Shown here: one piece after another, positions 32,089 through 38,477 of the stretch
Layout of the letters: every line of letters begins with the position of its first letter
How positions within the stretch are numbered: position 1 is the stretch's first letter
From: a virus
Length of the DNA: 38,477 nt
Virus record (IMG/VR): IMGVR_UViG_3300043172_000070
Coordinates: 1-38,477 of that record
Strand: one strand, 5' to 3'
The notes under the pieces: model-generated
Told to the model about the DNA's origin: nothing
The model's input: only the letters and a program-made list of their open reading frames with translations
Databases searched by the model: none
Made by a program: the position numbers and the translations under genes

Positions 32089-33105
32089 ATGAAAGTAAAA
32101 GAACAAATTATTACAGATCAGTATGCAATCTATAACGGGGATTGTATGCACGTTCTACCAACTTTAGAAGATGAAAGTATTGATCTTAGCGTATATTCTC
32201 CACCATTTGCAGGACTGTATAATTATTCAAGTAGTGAGAATGATTTTAGTAACTGCGAAAGCAAAGAACAATTCTTAGAACAATACGAGTTTTTAATTAA
32301 AGAAATGGCACGAGTTACAAAGGCTGGAAGGATTACGGCTGTACATTGTACGGATGTATTTGATAATACGTGTAGGCTTTGGGATTTCCCTAATGAGATT
32401 ATTCGACTACATACAAAGTACGGGTTTGAATACCGTAACCGTATTACTATTTGGAAAGAGCCTTTAAAGGTTCGTATGCGTACGATGGTGCAAAGTCTTA
32501 TGCACAAGTTTATTGTAGAAGATAGTACAAAGTGTTTTACTGCTATGCCCGATTACGTTTTGATATTTACTAAGAAAGGAGAAAACCAAGTACCAGTAAC
32601 ACACCCCAACGGACTAAAAAGATACTTTGGTGAAACGCCTATTTTACCTAATATTTTACGTGCATGGAATAACGCTAATAAATCGAATGTAAACGAGGAT
32701 CAATTATGGGAACACTTAAACACTAAATTTGTGGATCATGTAGACCCTAAAAGTAATAAATTGAGTCACTACATTTGGCAACGTTACGCATCTAGTGTAT
32801 GGGATGACATTAGAATAGATAATGTTTTACCGTTTAGAGATTCAAGAGAAGAGGACGACGAGAAGCACGTACACCCGTTGCAATTGGATGTAATTGATAG
32901 AATTATAGAATTGTACTCAAATGAAGGTGAAGTAGTTCTTACTCCATTTATGGGCGTAGGTAGTGAGGTTTACAGTCCAGTGTCATTAGGGCGTAAAGCT
33001 ATTGGTATTGAGTTAAAGGATAGCTATTTCAAACAGGCTAAGATTAATCTTACAATGACTGAAAAGAGATTTAAAGATGAAGCTAAACAAGAAAAACTCT
33101 TTTAG
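32089..33105 (+). CDS. DNA N6-adenine or N4-cytosine methyltransferase
   Basis: 338 aa. The catalytic motif IV is SPPF (37-40), a variant of the usual (D/N/S)PP(Y/F/W). The AdoMet-binding motif I is at the C-terminal side, FMGVGS (287-292), followed by GRKAIGIEL. Order IV then I places it in the beta group. The protein may protect phage DNA from host restriction or mark it. It follows the helicase gene by 5 nt and precedes a small gene by 2 nt, so all are co-transcribed. Target sequence unknown. Confidence 0.9.
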   Translation: MKVKEQIITDQYAIYNGDCMHVLPTLEDESIDLSVYSPPFAGLYNYSSSENDFSNCESKEQFLEQYEFLIKEMARVTKAGRITAVHCTDVFDNTCRLWDFPNEIIRLHTKYGFEYRNRITIWKEPLKVRMRTMVQSLMHKFIVEDSTKCFTAMPDYVLIFTKKGENQVPVTHPNGLKRYFGETPILPNILRAWNNANKSNVNEDQLWEHLNTKFVDHVDPKSNKLSHYIWQRYASSVWDDIRIDNVLPFRDSREEDDEKHVHPLQLDVIDRIIELYSNEGEVVLTPFMGVGSEVYSPVSLGRKAIGIELKDSYFKQAKINLTMTEKRFKDEAKQEKLF

Positions 33106-33107
33106 AT

Positions 33108-33356
33108 ATGAACGATTTAACATTATGTATGCGAATACTTTGCTTATCACAGAGCGTAATTAATACAACTGATGAACTTACTGACAGGGTAATATTTAAG
33201 CACAAATTTAAGCAGCAAACTAAGTCTTACTTAAAAGTAGTTGAAGGCATGGTAGACGACCTAGCAAAAGCAATGGACATTAAGGACATGGACGAGTACT
33301 CTAAGATAGTTAAGAGCTTAGACGACCTAGTAGCAACAATTGAAATAACAAATTAG
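33108..33356 (+). CDS. Hypothetical helical protein (82 aa)
   Basis: Starts 2 nt after the methyltransferase and ends 1 nt before the MazG-like gene. Helical with several acidic stretches; no motif recognised. Likely part of the same operon. Confidence 0.6.
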   Translation: MNDLTLCMRILCLSQSVINTTDELTDRVIFKHKFKQQTKSYLKVVEGMVDDLAKAMDIKDMDEYSKIVKSLDDLVATIEITN

Positions 33357-33357
33357 A

Positions 33358-33630
33358 ATGGAATTTAAAAAACTAATAGAGGACAACTACACCAGTATAG
33401 TAGATAGGGGCTTAATAACCCCTAATACTAATGTAAGCGACTTTATCGAGAAGCTAGATGAGGAGGTAAGCGAGTTGTATCATGCTACTGACCCATCGAA
33501 CGAGATAGAAGAACTTGCAGACGTTATACTAGTGTGTTTAAACTACGCTAGGCACTTTAATATTGACATTGAAAAGGCGTTACATGATAAAATACTAACT
33601 AATAAAAAAAGAGGATATGAAGGACTTTAA
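33358..33630 (+). CDS. MazG-like nucleotide pyrophosphohydrolase
   Basis: 90 aa with the all-alpha NTP pyrophosphatase pattern: EKLDEEVSELYHA (about residues 31-43, EExxE-like metal site) and EIEELADVILVCLNYA (about 49-64, ExxD-like). Such enzymes hydrolyse nucleoside triphosphates or the alarmone (p)ppGpp. In phages they may remove modified dNTPs or relieve the stringent response. Minimal single-domain size. It overlaps the next small gene by 14 nt. Confidence 0.78.
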   Translation: MEFKKLIEDNYTSIVDRGLITPNTNVSDFIEKLDEEVSELYHATDPSNEIEELADVILVCLNYARHFNIDIEKALHDKILTNKKRGYEGL

Positions 33631-33739
33631 ACTTAAGGATATGGTAGGTAGAGATTACACTACTAAAGCATACACACGAAACCAAGCGGTAAAGAACGTT
33701 AAAAAGTTAACGGGTTTATACGTGTATGTAGTCGATTAA
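33617..33739 (+). CDS. Small basic protein (40 aa)
   Basis: ATG 33617, overlapping the MazG-like gene end, to TAA 33737-33739. Very basic, with a Tyr/Lys-rich body (KAYTRNQAVKNVKKLTG). Function unknown; may be a nucleic-acid-binding peptide. Confidence 0.55.
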   Translation: MKDFKLKDMVGRDYTTKAYTRNQAVKNVKKLTGLYVYVVD

Positions 33740-33743
33740 TTAC

Positions 33744-33818
33744 TATCTTTATGGTGTGTCAGATACTTAGCGGTTCTGTTCAATGAGGTGTTATCGGCTA
33801 CCTGCATACTTTCTTTTT
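33744..33818 (+). ncRNA. Candidate short RNA with terminator
   Basis: TATCTTTA (33744-33751) resembles a -7 box without a -33 TTG. Behind it GTGTG (33754-33758) and CAG (33760-33762) pair with CTG (33802-33804) and CATAC (33805-33809); TAGC/GCTA continue the stem, with TTTCTTTTT directly after (33810-33818). This may be a terminator of the upstream operon, or a short RNA with its own promoter. No reading frame. Confidence 0.4.
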
Positions 33819-33847
33819 AAGCCGTATTACAAAACGAACGATGAACT

Positions 33848-34528
33848 ATGTCACACAATCAGGGGTGGATTAGCATTTCACGAGAATTAAAAAATCATTG
33901 GGTATATTCCAAACCAGAAGCTTTAAGAGCATGGTTAACTATATTGTTTTGCGCCAACTTTAAGGACGGTAAAATGATACTAGGTAAAAAGACCTACACA
34001 GTAAAACGTGGTCAATCTTCAATGTCATTAAGATCATGGGCAAATGAGTTAAATATGGGTGTAAAAGCCGTTGTAACCATTTTTGACTTGCTTGAAAGTG
34101 ACAACATGATTACGCGCAAAACTATTGGAAAAGGGAAACAAAGCACAACCCTTATTACCATTACGAATTACGACAATTACCAGACCCTTCAAGAAACGCT
34201 AGAGAAACGCAACGGCATCGATAGGGAAACGCTAGGGCAACGCGAAGGAAACGCGAAGGGCATACAATATAACAATGGTAATAACGATAACAATGAAAAC
34301 AATGAAAACAAAAAGCCCGCGTATGAAGATTTTCTAAAATACGCTCTCGAGCATAAGCCAAAGGTTAAAAAGACAGAGGTTGAATTTAAATACAAGGCTT
34401 GGGAAGCAAGTGGATGGTGTACGAATAGGAAAGGTAAACCCCAACCGATACTAAACTGGAAAACAACATTGTTAAACTCATTGAGGTACATGGGTGAAAC
34501 TGGTAGTGAAATCAAAATCGTATCGTAA
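33848..34528 (+). CDS. Replication initiator (lambda O/DnaD-like)
   Basis: 226 aa. N-terminal winged-helix region (about 1-105; AWLTILFCANFKDGK, then the SLRSWANELNMGVKAVVTI helix-turn-helix), a repetitive and Asn-rich linker (about 112-155), and a C-terminal domain (about 156-226) resembling replisome organisers that recruit helicase. The linker DNA holds six tandem 11-bp repeats and an A-rich tract, the layout of an origin inside the initiator gene as in lambda O. Its stop overlaps the primase-helicase ATG by 1 nt (TAATG). Confidence 0.82.
   Translation: MSHNQGWISISRELKNHWVYSKPEALRAWLTILFCANFKDGKMILGKKTYTVKRGQSSMSLRSWANELNMGVKAVVTIFDLLESDNMITRKTIGKGKQSTTLITITNYDNYQTLQETLEKRNGIDRETLGQREGNAKGIQYNNGNNDNNENNENKKPAYEDFLKYALEHKPKVKKTEVEFKYKAWEASGWCTNRKGKPQPILNWKTTLLNSLRYMGETGSEIKIVS
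34193..34258 (+). repeat. Six tandem 11-bp iterons, probable replication origin
   Basis: Six contiguous 11-bp units: GAAACGCTAGA, GAAACGCAACG, GCATCGATAGG, GAAACGCTAGG, GCAACGCGAAG and GAAACGCGAAG. AACGC occurs every 11 bp except in the degenerate third unit. Units 1-3 and 4-6 form a 33-bp (11-codon) near-duplication. Spacing at one helical turn fits cooperative initiator binding. Confidence 0.78.
34259..34316 (+). other. A-rich tract next to the iterons, possible DNA-unwinding element
   Basis: About 58 bp, very A-rich and strand-asymmetric, with repeated AACAATG and AAAACAATG units, right after the iterons. It encodes the Asn-rich linker and could be the site of initial melting. Confidence 0.65.
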
Positions 34529-36315
34529 TGGCTGATTTTATAGATTGGGATTCGATAATAGTCCGTGGTTCTGAAAAGGGGGTAAAAAAGACAACATGCC
34601 CGTTATGCTCAGAGTCAAGAAAGAAGAAAAAAGACCCTTGCCTGTACGTCAACTTCGAAAGTGGCGTAGCGAAATGCTATAATTGTGACGCTCTAAGTTT
34701 TAAAGATTCAAATACAGACTTTGTAAAAAGCACGTATAAAGCCCCACCGCAACAATGGCAGAACTACACCAAGTTATCAGATCAGATGGTAAATTGGATT
34801 CGTGACACACGCGGAATACGACAAGAAACGCTCATACACTTTGGGATAACAGAAGAAAAACAGTATCAACCAGCAAAGCAAAAGGAATTAAATAATATTG
34901 TTTTCAACTATTTCGAGGGTGACAAGTTGGTTAATAAAAAATACCGATCAGGAGCAAAGGATTTCACGCAGACAACAGGGGCAAAGCGAATATTCTACAA
35001 TATCAACTCGGTAATAGGTGCAAATAAATGCTGGATTGTAGAGGGTGAATTTGACGTATTGGCAATGTACGAAGCGGGGGTAAAAGAAGTGATAAGCCTA
35101 CCGAATGGCGCGAATGATAACGATGAATTTTGGAAGAACTCAGAGAAGTATTTAAAAGATATTGAGCATTTTGTAATCGCGGTTGATAATGACGAAAAAG
35201 GGAACATTGTAAAAGATAAGATTGCACAGAGGTTAGGGAGGTATCGCTGTAGTTACATTGAATGGCAGTTTAAAGACGCTAACGGGGATTTAACCGAGGG
35301 AGTGATACATGAGTCTATAAAACAAATTAAACGCTTTCCTGTGGGTGGTACGTTCAAAGTTGAGGACTTACTCGAGGGGGTTTATGATTTGCATGATAAC
35401 GGATTACCTGAAACAATCTACCCAAAGCACGAAAGTTTTGGAAACGTAAAGGATGTATTCTCAATAATGCGCGGTCAAGTAACGGTAATAACTGGTATTC
35501 CTTCACACGGTAAAAGTTCATTTTCTGAGTGGCACGTCCTGAATTTGATAAACGACTACACTATGAAGGCTTCATTTTTCAGTCCTGAGCATTCACCAAT
35601 GGCACTGCATCAAACGAATTTCATACAAAAAGCGATAGGTAAACCGTTTTGGAAGTCTCACGATGGTATTGACAGGATCACAAAAGAAGATATTGAACGC
35701 TACAAAGAATGGGCTAACGAAAAGCTATATCTAACGGGAGCGGAAAAGGGTAAACCAGCAGATTGGGATTGGTTGCTCGAGAAGTTCAAAGAACAAATGT
35801 ACAGTTTCGGTATAGATTTATTTGTTATTGACGCGTTTAACAAGGTGATGCTCGACAAGGGTATAAACAAAAAGGACGCGATTGATGATGTAATGACTCG
35901 AGTAACGTCATTCGCTATAGAAAACAATGTGCATATATTCTTAGTCGCTCACCCAACAAAGATGCGTAAGAATGACGACGGCAAATATGAAGCGCCAACG
36001 CTGTACGATGTATCGGGGTCTGCTGACTTTAGAAACCAAACGCACAACGGATATTGCATATACAGGTATTTTGCGAATGATAACGAAGATGGTTTTACAA
36101 CATTCATAAACCTAAAGACAAAGTTTAGTTTTCAAGGTGAAATTGGATCGAGTATAAGTTACGATTACCATTTACCTACTGGTAGATATTACCTAAAGGG
36201 AACTATGCCGCCTTTGTTTGATATGACCGAACACTCAAAACAAAAAGAACCTGTCCAATCGGCATTAATACCAAACGACGACTTTGAAACACCAGTAGAA
36301 GATTGTCCATTTTAA
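34528..36315 (+). CDS. T7 gp4-like primase-helicase
   Basis: 595 aa. Zinc-binding primase N terminus with C24, C27, C50 and C53. Toprim primase core: VEGEFDVLAM (171-180) and AVDNDEKG (218-225). DnaB/RecA-type helicase: Walker A GIPSHGKSS (323-331), Walker B FVIDAFN (432-438) and LVAHPTK (472-478). It both synthesises primers and unwinds DNA at the fork. The C terminus ends acidic and hydrophobic in DDFETPVEDCPF, like the tail of SSB proteins. No phage DNA polymerase is present, so the host polymerase is probably used. Starts inside the upstream stop. Confidence 0.93.
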   Translation: MADFIDWDSIIVRGSEKGVKKTTCPLCSESRKKKKDPCLYVNFESGVAKCYNCDALSFKDSNTDFVKSTYKAPPQQWQNYTKLSDQMVNWIRDTRGIRQETLIHFGITEEKQYQPAKQKELNNIVFNYFEGDKLVNKKYRSGAKDFTQTTGAKRIFYNINSVIGANKCWIVEGEFDVLAMYEAGVKEVISLPNGANDNDEFWKNSEKYLKDIEHFVIAVDNDEKGNIVKDKIAQRLGRYRCSYIEWQFKDANGDLTEGVIHESIKQIKRFPVGGTFKVEDLLEGVYDLHDNGLPETIYPKHESFGNVKDVFSIMRGQVTVITGIPSHGKSSFSEWHVLNLINDYTMKASFFSPEHSPMALHQTNFIQKAIGKPFWKSHDGIDRITKEDIERYKEWANEKLYLTGAEKGKPADWDWLLEKFKEQMYSFGIDLFVIDAFNKVMLDKGINKKDAIDDVMTRVTSFAIENNVHIFLVAHPTKMRKNDDGKYEAPTLYDVSGSADFRNQTHNGYCIYRYFANDNEDGFTTFINLKTKFSFQGEIGSSISYDYHLPTGRYYLKGTMPPLFDMTEHSKQKEPVQSALIPNDDFETPVEDCPF

Positions 36316-36336
36316 CAATTAACAGAAGTAAACGAA

Positions 36337-36357
36337 CGACTAAAAGAAGGACTATGA
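36337..36357 (+). repeat. Repeated gene-start leader, copy 2
   Basis: CGACTAAAAGAAGGACTATG with the following A; 20 of 21 bases match 36728-36748 and 19 of 21 match 3090-3110. The gene's ATG lies inside it. Confidence 0.6.
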
Positions 36358-36734
36358 TAGTAAAATTAGAAGAATTAGCACCTTATTTGCCTTATGGGCT
36401 AATGATATTAGACAATGAAGGTATAAAAAGAGCATTGTTACCTAGAGATTTAATAGTTAGAGAAAAGCGTGATGGAGTTCCTGACTATTCGAGTTTCATT
36501 AAACCAATCCTTCGCCCTTTGTCGGATTTGACGAATGTAAATGAATATTTTGAAATTTGGGACAAAGAAACGGATCACGAAAGTATTGAACAATGGATAG
36601 ATTTAGATACTGAGAGCCAACAAACTTGTAAATTCTCACTACACTTTTGGAACGATTTATACAAACATCACTTCGACGTATACGGACTACTCCCAAAAGG
36701 ACTAGCGATTGACATAAACACCCTAAACGACTAA
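36354..36734 (+). CDS. Hypothetical protein, conserved in Bacteroidota elements (126 aa)
   Basis: Start chosen at ATG 36354 behind the repeated 21-nt leader; an earlier in-frame start at 36303 would overlap the primase-helicase end. Contains KPILRPLSDL and LLPKGLAIDINTL, blocks I associate with small proteins of Bacteroidota phages and mobile elements. Function unknown; alpha/beta composition. Confidence 0.7.
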   Translation: MIVKLEELAPYLPYGLMILDNEGIKRALLPRDLIVREKRDGVPDYSSFIKPILRPLSDLTNVNEYFEIWDKETDHESIEQWIDLDTESQQTCKFSLHFWNDLYKHHFDVYGLLPKGLAIDINTLND

Positions 36735-36748
36735 AAGAAGTACTATGA
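36728..36748 (+). repeat. Repeated gene-start leader, copy 3
   Basis: CGACTAAAAGAAGTACTATG with the following A. It contains the TAA stop of the upstream gene (36732-36734) and the ATG of the downstream gene (36745). Confidence 0.6.
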
Positions 36749-37116
36749 AATTAGAAGCAAAAGAATTGAGAATAGGAAATATAGTAATCAATGCGGGGCG
36801 TAGGGATTCCGTACAACCGTTAATAGGTGTTGAATCTGTATCGGTATCATTACTAGGAATAATAGCAACTTATCCTGATAACCATGAATACGAACCAGTC
36901 CCGTTAACCGAAGAGTGGCTAATTAAGTTTGGATTCGTGTTCGATGGTTTCAGATACCAACAAGAAATTAATAATAACTTATGGGTGCTTGTTAAAAATA
37001 ACGTTTACGGGTGGTATTCTCCACATATTGAAATCTCAAACGGAATTCAAAACGTACACCAACTCCAAAACCTTTACTTCGCTCTAACTGGTGAAGAACT
37101 AAAGCCAACCCTATAG
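36745..37116 (+). CDS. Conserved protein, LRIGN...HQLQNLYFALTGEEL type (123 aa)
   Basis: Begins LRIGNIVINAGRRDS, contains EPVPLTEEWLIKFGF (about residues 50-64) and ends HQLQNLYFALTGEELK. This is a protein type I associate with Bacteroidota phages and mobile elements; function unknown. Supports the host inference. It starts inside a 21-nt repeated leader. Confidence 0.8.
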   Translation: MKLEAKELRIGNIVINAGRRDSVQPLIGVESVSVSLLGIIATYPDNHEYEPVPLTEEWLIKFGFVFDGFRYQQEINNNLWVLVKNNVYGWYSPHIEISNGIQNVHQLQNLYFALTGEELKPTL

Positions 37117-37164
37117 ACTTTAATAACGGGAGCAAAGATGCCCCATTTAAAAACAACTAGAATT

Positions 37165-37329
37165 ATGGAAGAGAAAATAGATGTGCTAATTCATAAGTAT
37201 GAACTTATCTATGAAACACTCAGGAACAATAAATCGTTAAAAACAAAGGGTGACGACTACAATTACGAAGAGGACATGAAGAACGTTCGTAAGTTCGTCT
37301 CAGACCTTTTAACCCTAAAAACTAAATAA
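37165..37329 (+). CDS. Small helical protein (54 aa)
   Basis: Start chosen at ATG 37165 (MEEKIDVLIHKYELIYETL) because the in-frame ATG at 37138 lies within a small GGG/CCC hairpin and adds unrelated residues. Charged, coiled-coil-like. Function unknown. Confidence 0.6.
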   Translation: MEEKIDVLIHKYELIYETLRNNKSLKTKGDDYNYEEDMKNVRKFVSDLLTLKTK

Positions 37330-37343
37330 AAGTACTTTAATGC

Positions 37344-37373
37344 TTGCGTATTAAAATACTTTAGTTACTTTTG
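37344..37373 (+). promoter_or_regulatory. Repeated-class promoter, copy 4
   Basis: TTG at 37344-37346, GTATTAAAATAC at 37348-37359 and TACTTTTG at 37366-37373, giving a 19-nt spacer. TTGCGTATTAAAATAC is identical to copies 1 and 3. Start expected near 37379, so the leader is about 16 nt. Confidence 0.75.
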
Positions 37374-37394
37374 GAACAACTTAAGACTTAACAA

Positions 37395-37673
37395 TTGAAC
37401 GATAACAGAAATAAGAAGGCATCTAATGGAGACATAACTTTTTACAAGGGTGTTCTTTTAAAACAGATTCACAAAGAAGTAGTTTCTAAGGGGGCTATTA
37501 TATCAATAGACGAGATGGATTTATTTCTAAAGGACTACGCAGATTTACCTAACCTGTCCTGCTTAGATATGAGTCACGACCAAATGCAACAATTAAAGGA
37601 ATGGTCTAAGCACTTTGCAATGTCAATAGGATTAGATATAGATAAAAACAACGGGATAAACTTTAACTTTTAA
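37395..37673 (+). CDS. Hypothetical protein with TTG start (92 aa)
   Basis: No ATG fits the N terminus; TTG 37395 follows the leader ACTTAACAA at the spacing seen for other promoter-proximal genes. The protein is soluble and mixed alpha/beta (FYKGVLLKQIHKEVVSKG, then DLFLKDYADLP). First gene of the recombination unit, 13 nt before the Rad52-like gene. Function unknown, possibly a recombination cofactor. Confidence 0.65.
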   Translation: MNDNRNKKASNGDITFYKGVLLKQIHKEVVSKGAIISIDEMDLFLKDYADLPNLSCLDMSHDQMQQLKEWSKHFAMSIGLDIDKNNGINFNF

Positions 37674-37686
37674 ACATAAACGAGAT

Positions 37687-38313
37687 ATGGGACACAAAAA
37701 AGACGAGTTCATGGAAGAACTAGAAAAAAGAAAGGACGAAGAACAAAACGAGATCGAGGACGTAATACCACATAACCAAGATTTAACAGGATTAAACACC
37801 CCTTTATCAATCGAGGACATAGACTTTCGTATCCAATCAATAAACAAGGGTGGATATGCTACTATACTAGCTTACAAAGACGCTAGGGTAGACATGAATC
37901 GTTTAGACGATGTTGTTGGTAGTATGTACTGGAAGCGTGAACTACTAGATAATAATACACGGTGTAGAGTATCTATTTACAATAAAGACCTAAAAGAATG
38001 GGTAGCAAAAGAGGACGTAGGTACACCAAGCGCAACGGAAAAGGAAAAGGGTTTAGCTTCTGACAGTTTCAAAAGGGCTTGTTTCAACTGGGGTATAGGT
38101 CGTGAATTGTACGATTATCCAGTAATACAAATCAAGCTTATCGCTAACGAATTCAAGATAGATCAAGGTAGGGCGAAGCAAACCTATGAACTAAAGCTAA
38201 AGGAATGGATTTGGTTTTCACAATTCACAAACGGCAAACTAACATATTTGGCGTGTAAAGACCAAAGCGGTACTAAACGCTTCTCATTTGGACAATACAT
38301 AAAATCAGTGTAA
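37687..38313 (+). CDS. Rad52-like single-strand annealing protein
   Basis: 208 aa. Matches the Rad52/Rad22-type annealing proteins: YATILAYKDARVDMNRLDDV (about residues 57-76), RCRVSIYNKDLKEWV (about 93-107), then ATEKEKGLASDSFKRACFNW (about 116-135) with the GIGRELYDYP motif. Such proteins anneal complementary DNA strands and support phage recombination and concatemer formation. The N-terminal about 35 residues are acidic and low-complexity. Its stop overlaps the next ATG (TAATG). Confidence 0.82.
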   Translation: MGHKKDEFMEELEKRKDEEQNEIEDVIPHNQDLTGLNTPLSIEDIDFRIQSINKGGYATILAYKDARVDMNRLDDVVGSMYWKRELLDNNTRCRVSIYNKDLKEWVAKEDVGTPSATEKEKGLASDSFKRACFNWGIGRELYDYPVIQIKLIANEFKIDQGRAKQTYELKLKEWIWFSQFTNGKLTYLACKDQSGTKRFSFGQYIKSV

Positions 38314-38477
38314 TGAAAGTAGAACCAATAATTAAACGACAGATTGCAATGGCTTGTTATACTTACAGCCGTACCGAATGGAGTAGATACCTACAGAGAT
38401 GGGATGAGGGTAAAGTAATACGTAGAAACCGATCAATAGACTTTGAGGGTACAGAAAAAGAGTTTGATGACCTTATA
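38313..38477 (+). CDS. Hypothetical protein, open at the window end (55+ aa)
   Basis: ATG 38313 overlaps the Rad52-like gene stop. The visible 55 codons are polar and Arg/Lys-rich (SRTEWSRYLQRWDEG). If the window is circular it continues Gly-Leu-stop at bases 1-9 and ends overlapping the ATG at 6, giving a complete 57-aa protein. Function unknown. Confidence 0.65.
   Translation, partial: MKVEPIIKRQIAMACYTYSRTEWSRYLQRWDEGKVIRRNRSIDFEGTEKEFDDLI

Noticed and set aside
37127-37157. GGG/CCC hairpin before the 37165 gene as a terminator
   Set aside because: Only three G-C pairs and no T-tract; too weak to call.
1-38477. tRNA genes, CRISPR arrays, insertion sequences, integrase or attachment sites
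   Set aside because: I looked for cloverleaf-like runs, regularly spaced repeats, transposase or recombinase motifs and found none that I could support.

Overview
The window looks like a complete, circularly permuted genome of a siphovirus-like tailed phage (HK97-type head, long tail with a tape-measure protein) that infects a member of the Bacteroidota, most likely a flavobacterium. Supporting observations are: every convincing gene lies on the + strand; the DNA is A+T-rich; genes lack Shine-Dalgarno sequences and start instead behind A-rich leaders; and several promoters match the Bacteroidota -33/-7 pattern (TTG, about 18 bp, TAnnTTTG). The last gene runs off the right end, and joining the end to base 1 gives it a stop codon that overlaps the next start as ATGA, as in several internal gene pairs here. 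I see no integrase, excisionase, recognisable repressor or DNA polymerase, so a virulent phage using the host polymerase is the simplest reading.

Layout. (1) 1-3760: small early-type genes including a NinG-like recombination endonuclease, Cys-rich small proteins and small membrane proteins. (2) 3761-4110: a 350-bp gene-free stretch with a candidate 189-nt structured RNA, two direct repeats and a promoter. (3) 4112-5199: small genes and a leader-like RNA ending in a strong terminator just ahead of the late operon. (4) 5209-11860: terminase small and large subunits, portal, prohead protease, major capsid protein and head-tail joining proteins. (5) 11880-25534: tail tube protein, a strong terminator, a possible tail-chaperone pair, tape measure, baseplate and fibre proteins including a C-type-lectin-like adhesin. 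(6) 25603-28963: lysis block with holin candidate, a lipoprotein that looks like a unimolecular spanin, and an N-acetylmuramoyl-L-alanine amidase. (7) 28964-29150: a short candidate RNA with its own promoter and terminator, then a repeated-type promoter. (8) 29151-33847: small early genes, an SF2 helicase next to a DNA methyltransferase, a MazG-like pyrophosphohydrolase and another short candidate RNA. (9) 33848-38477: replication and recombination, with an initiator gene carrying six tandem 11-bp iterons followed by an A-rich tract (a lambda-O-like origin), a T7-gp4-like primase-helicase with an SSB-like C-terminal tip, and a Rad52-like annealing protein.

Regulation visible in the sequence. 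Four promoters (about 1026, 26842, 29096, 37344) share a spacer containing the interrupted palindrome GTATT-AA-AATAC and are probably co-regulated. Strong intrinsic terminators sit before the late operon (4580-4605), between the tail tube and tail chaperone/tape genes (13011-13044) and after the lysis genes (29045-29073). The first of these, with no clear promoter immediately downstream, suggests that late expression may depend on readthrough or antitermination. Functions given for structural genes rest on motifs and gene order; many small genes remain unassigned.
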